Assembly: GCA_002390525.1 (NCBI GenBank)
Contig: DGPR01000047.1
Coordinates: 1-9,215 of the forward strand
Reading direction: 5' to 3'
Length of the DNA stretch: 9,215 nt
Source of the DNA: Cellvibrionales bacterium UBA4435
GTDB lineage: Bacteria > Pseudomonadota > Gammaproteobacteria > Pseudomonadales > Porticoccaceae
Position numbers and translations under genes: made by a program. Every line of letters begins with the position of its first letter. The stretch's first letter is position 1. Positions 5,838-9,215 of this stretch are shown one piece after another. Under the pieces are notes generated by a model that saw nothing but the letters and a program-made list of their open reading frames with translations, did no database searches and was not told where the DNA came from.

Positions 5838-6443
5838 ATGCCAGAAACTTGCGCAAAAGAAATAATAGACTTTCTACCCTGTGAAACATCAAAAAAATGG
5901 GTATCAAAGGCGCTCAATAACCAAGAAAAATTACTAATCGATCATGCTAATTGTGAAAAGAAAGCAGCTAGCACTGCGCTGAGTTTGATATACAGGTACC
6001 CCAATAATTTTGATCTAGTTAATAAAATGTCGAAATTAGTTCGCGAAGAAATGCGACACTTTGAGCAAGTCATTCATATTATGAAAACTAGAGGTATAGA
6101 GTACTACAATATTGATGCCTCCAAATATGCTTCGGGCTTAAGAAAAAAAATTAGAACATATGAGCCAGCTCGATTGATTGATACGTTGATAGTCGGAGCC
6201 TTTATTGAGGCGAGGTCTTGCGAGAGGTTTTCTAAACTGGCTCCTTATCTTGATAAAGACTTGAAGAAATTTTACTTATCTTTACTCAAATCGGAAGGTA
6301 GACATTTTGAAGATTATTTGAATCTAGCTAAAAAAATATCAGATAGTTCTTTTGATGACCGTGTTAAAGTGATGCGTAAACAAGAGCTATTACTTATACA
6401 AAACTCGGATGATGAATTTTTCTTCCATTCTGGGTGCCCCTAG
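5838..6443 (+). CDS. miaE: tRNA-(ms2io6A37) hydroxylase, MiaE
   Basis: MiaE is a ferritin-like diiron monooxygenase that uses O2 to hydroxylate the isopentenyl side chain of ms2i6A at tRNA position 37, giving ms2io6A. The 201-residue product is of usual size and shows the duplicated four-helix-bundle ligand pattern: E40 (DHANCEKKA), E71-x2-H74 (EMRH), E124 (IEARSCERF) and E153-x2-H156 (EGRH). The EARSCERF and DHA-CEKKAA blocks are characteristic of MiaE and separate it from other ferritin-like proteins. The start is supported by GAGGA (5824-5828), 9 nt upstream; another ATG at 5822 is out of frame. It is divergent from acnB and is followed by a terminator-like hairpin, so it is probably transcribed alone. 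Its substrate requires MiaA and MiaB, which are not in the window. AT-rich, like the surrounding DNA. Confidence 0.95.
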   Translation: MPETCAKEIIDFLPCETSKKWVSKALNNQEKLLIDHANCEKKAASTALSLIYRYPNNFDLVNKMSKLVREEMRHFEQVIHIMKTRGIEYYNIDASKYASGLRKKIRTYEPARLIDTLIVGAFIEARSCERFSKLAPYLDKDLKKFYLSLLKSEGRHFEDYLNLAKKISDSSFDDRVKVMRKQELLLIQNSDDEFFFHSGCP

Positions 6444-6479
6444 AAATTGATGACAAGATACATTTAACTTAGACTATTT

Positions 6480-6511
6480 TACGAAAAGAAAATATTTTTC
6501 GTACTTTTCTT
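6480..6511 (+). terminator. Probable rho-independent terminator of miaE
   Basis: TACGAAAA (6480-6487) pairs perfectly with TTTTCGTA (6496-6503) around an 8-nt loop, and CTTTTCTTATTATT follows. It starts 36 nt after the miaE stop codon. The stem has only two GC pairs, so termination may be weak or leaky into pyrD. Confidence 0.5.
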
Positions 6512-6533
6512 ATTATTCTAACCATAGTGAACT

Positions 6534-6539
6534 TATAAT
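6534..6539 (+). promoter_or_regulatory. -10 box placing the pyrD mRNA start at its ATG
   Basis: A perfect TATAAT ends 6 nt before the A of the pyrD start codon at 6546. With usual geometry, transcription would begin on or next to that A, giving a leaderless mRNA. No Shine-Dalgarno sequence lies between this box and the ATG. The -35 region is weak (TTATTA at 6510-6515, 18-nt spacing). Confidence 0.35.
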
Positions 6540-6545
6540 AAATCT

Positions 6546-7547
6546 ATGCTTAAAAAATTAGTATTATATTTTGTAACTCTCTGTACTTCGGCGATGAAAA
6601 TTTTTCCAGCTGAATTTTCTCATGAGCTAGGATTAATCTCTTTGAGATTGTTATGTATGCTGGGTTTCAGAGTTACCCAGAATAATGATACTAATATAAT
6701 TTTTAAAGGTATATCCTTTAAAAATAAACTAGGCCTTGCTGCAGGCTTAGATAAAAATGGTGATTATATTGATGCTTTGGCAAGTTTAGGGTTTGGATTT
6801 CTAGAACTTGGTACTGTCACACCAGACCCTCAAAAAGGGAATATTAAGCCTAGACTATTCAGAATTAGCTCCAAAGAAGCTTTAGTTAACAGCTTGGGAT
6901 TTAACAATAAAGGTGTTGATTATTTAGTTGAAAGAGTTTCTGTTCGGAAATCATCAATTCCCCTGGGTATAAGTATTGGTAAAAATTTTGATACTCCATT
7001 AAAAAAAGCAAAAGATGATTACTTGATTTGTCTGGAGAAAGTTTTCCCCTATGCTAACTATGTAGCAATTAATATTTCTTCACCTAATACTGAAGGCCTC
7101 AGAGACCTATTCAATAAAGAATACTTCTCTGATTTAATATCTAGCCTGAAATTAAAACAAATCGAATTGTCAAAGACTTATATGTACGTGCCACTTTTTT
7201 TAAAAATATCCCCGAATATTGATAATAATTATTTAAAGCAACTCGTTGAAGTGATTTTAGAAGAAAATATTGATGGAATAATATGTACAAATACCTCAAA
7301 TATACATAATCATCCATCAGGAAAAGGAGGGATAAGTGGTAAACCCTTACTTGAGTTATCAACTGAAATTTTAGTGACATTAAGGTCACTGGTTGGAAAA
7401 GATTTTCCTATAATAGCTTCTGGAGGAGTAATGGATTTGGCTGACTTCCAGAGAAAATTAGACTCTGGAGCAGATCTTGTTCAGATATACACTGGATTAA
7501 TTTATAAGGGTCCAGCTTTAATTGATAGAATTATTAATGCAGATTGA
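6546..7547 (+). CDS. pyrD: Dihydroorotate dehydrogenase (quinone), class 2
   Basis: PyrD oxidises dihydroorotate to orotate, the fourth step of UMP synthesis, passing electrons through FMN to ubiquinone at the inner membrane. The 333-residue length matches class 2 enzymes (336 in E. coli). Residues 1-40 form the hydrophobic/amphipathic N-terminal region that contacts membrane and quinone. The barrel follows with LGLAAGLDKNG (about 59-69), the GFGFLELGTVTP block, and N176-I-S-S-P-N181. S179 is the catalytic base of class 2 (Ser175 in E. coli), where class 1 has Cys. The FMN phosphate loop (ASGGV) and VQIYTG lie near the C-terminus. The first ATG is chosen because the N-terminal helices align with the family from there; an internal ATG (codon 17) would remove part of them. 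No Shine-Dalgarno is present. It converges on lpxH with only 17 bp between stops. Confidence 0.95.
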   Translation: MLKKLVLYFVTLCTSAMKIFPAEFSHELGLISLRLLCMLGFRVTQNNDTNIIFKGISFKNKLGLAAGLDKNGDYIDALASLGFGFLELGTVTPDPQKGNIKPRLFRISSKEALVNSLGFNNKGVDYLVERVSVRKSSIPLGISIGKNFDTPLKKAKDDYLICLEKVFPYANYVAINISSPNTEGLRDLFNKEYFSDLISSLKLKQIELSKTYMYVPLFLKISPNIDNNYLKQLVEVILEENIDGIICTNTSNIHNHPSGKGGISGKPLLELSTEILVTLRSLVGKDFPIIASGGVMDLADFQRKLDSGADLVQIYTGLIYKGPALIDRIINAD

Positions 7548-7564
7548 TTTATCGATAAACTTCC

Positions 7565-8284
7565 TCAATATTTTATTTTAAAAGTCAATAACTCGAGATT
7601 CTCTTCATTGTTTATTCGAATAAACCATCCATTGTTGCCCCAGTCACCCAATACAATCCTTTCCCCATATTTTTGTTGATGTCTTTTGGGTCTATGGGTA
7701 TGGCCATGTATCATGATATTTGCGTCATATTTTTTCATTAACCGCTCAACTTCAGGCACTGAAACATCCATTATATTTTCTGGTTTACTGGCATTAAGCT
7801 TCATGCTTTTTGAACGCAAGCTTTTTGCTATTTTTTGTCTGATTGATATAGGTAGGCTGGTTAACATAAAGCGTAATAGACGACTTCTGATTATGAATCT
7901 AAATCTTTGATACTGTTTATCTGTTGTACAAAGTGTATCACCATGTAGCAACAGTATTCTTTTATTTGGGTATTGTAAAATATGCCAATCTGGCAAAAGT
8001 TTGCAACCTGTTTGTGCTGCAAACTTTTTACCGTATAAAAAATCTCTATTTCCTGACATTAAATAAACTGCTACACCATTATCTGTGAGACCTTTCAGAG
8101 ATGATATAACCTGTCGGGATAAGGGGTCTTGGTCATCATCACCTATCCAAGCTTCAAATAGATCACCAAGTATGTATAAAGTTGTTGAATCAGCAGCTTC
8201 ATTCCTTAAAAAATTAAAGAAAGCCTCGCATGTTTCAGGGTGACAAGGCGAGAGATGTAAATCTGAGATTAATAGTGAGGACAT
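7565..8284 (-). CDS. lpxH: UDP-2,3-diacylglucosamine pyrophosphohydrolase, LpxH
   Basis: LpxH cleaves the pyrophosphate of UDP-2,3-diacylglucosamine to give lipid X and UMP, the fourth committed step of lipid A synthesis, as a peripheral inner-membrane enzyme. The 239-residue product has the full calcineurin-like metallophosphoesterase set: D8 and H10 (DLHL), D41 (GDLFE), N79 (GNRD), H114 (HGD), H195 and H197 (GHTHRP). The numbering equals that of E. coli LpxH (240 aa). AWIGDDD (45-51) and SGNRDFL further support LpxH over other phosphoesterases. The basic, hydrophobic stretch at about 125-160 corresponds to the lid that covers the acyl chains. The ATG lies 24 nt after the ppiB stop on the same strand, so the pair is probably one operon; the ribosome binding site is weak. 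Its presence implies an LPS-bearing outer membrane. Confidence 0.96.
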   Translation of the reverse strand: MSSLLISDLHLSPCHPETCEAFFNFLRNEAADSTTLYILGDLFEAWIGDDDQDPLSRQVISSLKGLTDNGVAVYLMSGNRDFLYGKKFAAQTGCKLLPDWHILQYPNKRILLLHGDTLCTTDKQYQRFRFIIRSRLLRFMLTSLPISIRQKIAKSLRSKSMKLNASKPENIMDVSVPEVERLMKKYDANIMIHGHTHRPKRHQQKYGERIVLGDWGNNGWFIRINNEENLELLTFKIKY

Positions 8285-8308
8285 TTCATCAAATTTTTAA
8301 CAGCGACC

Positions 8309-8818
8309 TCATTTGTCAGCATAATCATCACTCACAGAGACACCGATTATAGAGACGGCCTCAGTTGGTACGTCGCCATGGGGGCCACTATTACCAGTAG
8401 GGACTGTTTTGATCTTGTTTACTACTTCCATACCCTCTATGACTTTTGCGAATACTGCATAACCCCAGCCTTGCGCATTTTTTCCAGTATGATTCAAGAA
8501 GCTATTGTCAGCAACATTAATAAAGAATTGGGAGCTAGCAGAGTGTGGATCATTAGTTCTAGCCATTGCGAGAGTTCCAATATCGTTTGATAACCCATTA
8601 TCGGCCTCATTTTGAATAGGCTCTCGAGTTTCTTTCTGTTTCATTTTTTCATTGAATCCCCCACCTTGTATCATAAAATTACCTATGACTCTATGAAAAA
8701 TAGTATCAGTGTAAAAACCATCACGACAGTATTGTAAAAAGTTCGCGGAAGATAGTGGCGCATCGTCAAAATTCAATTTAATAACTATGTCACCGAAATT
8801 AGTGTTTAATGTAATCAT
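8309..8818 (-). CDS. ppiB: Cytosolic cyclophilin-type peptidyl-prolyl isomerase B
   Basis: PpiB catalyses cis-trans isomerisation of peptide bonds before proline and assists folding in the cytoplasm. The 169-residue product covers the whole cyclophilin fold, starting at the first strand ([11 protein letters not shown]) with no signal peptide, which separates it from periplasmic PpiA. Catalytic and binding residues are visible: F41-H-R43 (R43 catalytic), F48, M49, Q51, then GGGF, the GTLAMAR block, SSQFFINV and the late WGYAVFA segment. It closely follows E. coli PpiB (164 aa) with a few extra residues at the C-terminus. AGGGA (8829-8833 on the minus strand) lies 10 nt before the start codon. 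It is the upstream partner of lpxH, an order shared with many gammaproteobacteria, where cysS is often close by; cysS is not seen here. Confidence 0.96.
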   Translation of the reverse strand: MITLNTNFGDIVIKLNFDDAPLSSANFLQYCRDGFYTDTIFHRVIGNFMIQGGGFNEKMKQKETREPIQNEADNGLSNDIGTLAMARTNDPHSASSQFFINVADNSFLNHTGKNAQGWGYAVFAKVIEGMEVVNKIKTVPTGNSGPHGDVPTEAVSIIGVSVSDDYADK

Positions 8819-8921
8819 GTAATCAATTTCCCTATTTACTATTCTGTGAATTTAATGGCGCTATGATACTTTTTTTTGAAAAATTTTAAAGCCTCTTAAG
8901 TTATATATTTGTTGTTAAGTG

Positions 8922-9215
8922 TCACGAATCTCTGATCTTTTTTGCTTCATCTAGTGTCGATTGTCGCCACTGAATTATTCCACAGATTAAAATTAGTGTA
9001 ACTCCAGTCCATATAAAATTATCCGGCATAAGATTCCAGAAAATAATATCCACAGTTAGCGCCATTAAGATATAAGTATATTCGAAAGGAGCTACTATTA
9101 CAGGCTTCGCTAACCTAAATGCAGTTATTAAAAACATAAAGCCTATTGCTCCAGCTGCTCCTGAAATCATTAAATTTATAAACTGTATTTTACTCACATT
9201 GATCAATTGATCGAG
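8922..9215 (-). CDS. EamA/DMT-family transporter, C-terminal part, cut by window edge
   Basis: The reading frame stays open to the last base of the window (Leu, Asp and Gln codons precede the TTG at 9204-9206), so this is the C-terminal end of a longer gene and that TTG is not a real start. About 97 residues are visible, with three to four hydrophobic helices: about 10-28, 35-57 and 62-77, counted from the TTG. The segment GAAGAIGFMFLITAFRLAKP with VAPFEYTYILMALTVD matches the second EamA repeat of drug/metabolite transporters, inner-membrane proteins of about 290-300 residues with ten helices. Substrates in this family range from amino acids to drugs and cannot be read from this fragment. 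It ends in a charged cytoplasmic tail (DEAKKIRDS). It is 103 bp upstream of ppiB on the same strand; co-transcription is uncertain. Confidence 0.8.
   Translation of the reverse strand, partial: LDQLINVSKIQFINLMISGAAGAIGFMFLITAFRLAKPVIVAPFEYTYILMALTVDIIFWNLMPDNFIWTGVTLILICGIIQWRQSTLDEAKKIRDS

Noticed and set aside
7548..7559. 12-bp palindrome TTTATCGATAAA between the pyrD and lpxH stops
   Set aside because: It has no loop (at most a 4-bp A/T stem) and no T-run, so it is not a convincing bidirectional terminator.
7141..8590. Frames antisense to pyrD, lpxH and ppiB (7141-7389, 7686-7910, 8378-8590)
   Set aside because: Each is a shadow of a conserved enzyme gene, without its own ribosome binding site or recognisable domain.
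9201..9212. 12-bp palindrome GATCAATTGATC
   Set aside because: It lies inside the transporter coding sequence, and short palindromes of this kind are expected by chance.

Overview
The window looks like a piece of an AT-rich gammaproteobacterial chromosome, probably from a free-living, possibly marine, aerobe. The evidence is the gene set: MiaE, an LpxH whose metal-binding residues have the same numbering as in E. coli, a cytosolic PpiB directly upstream of LpxH as in many gammaproteobacteria, a class 2 quinone-linked PyrD, and TrhO/YceA. I cannot name the genus. There is no CRISPR array, transposase, rRNA or tRNA that I can see, and most of the window is ordinary core housekeeping DNA.

Left part (1-985): a GC-rich stem-loop in AT-rich surroundings, then three very small plus-strand genes. 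They encode a 38-residue single-membrane-span peptide, an exported 69-residue His/Asp/Glu-rich protein with a DH(K/E) tandem repeat, and a possible 53-residue coiled-coil protein. None has a function I can name. This is the least understood region.

Middle (986-5492): a membrane-anchored J-domain protein on the minus strand diverges from trhO on the plus strand. Their shared 171-bp promoter region contains a 48-bp imperfect palindrome, the most striking non-coding structure here. trhO converges on acnB (minus), which encodes an unusually long aconitase B (934 residues). Its DNA is clearly more GC-rich than everything around it.

Right part (5493-9215): a 345-bp AT-rich divergent intergenic region leads to miaE, followed by a terminator-like hairpin. 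pyrD comes next, with a perfect -10 box so close to its start codon that the mRNA may be leaderless. On the minus strand are lpxH and ppiB as a probable pair (ppiB first), then the C-terminal end of an EamA-type transporter cut by the window edge.

Functional threads: trhO and miaE both hydroxylate tRNA (wobble U34 and the modified A37), and both reactions use O2 in the characterised enzymes. They flank a TCA-cycle Fe-S enzyme. PyrD supplies pyrimidines using the quinone pool, LpxH makes lipid A, and PpiB and the J-domain protein act in protein folding. Apart from ppiB-lpxH, I see no strong operon structure.
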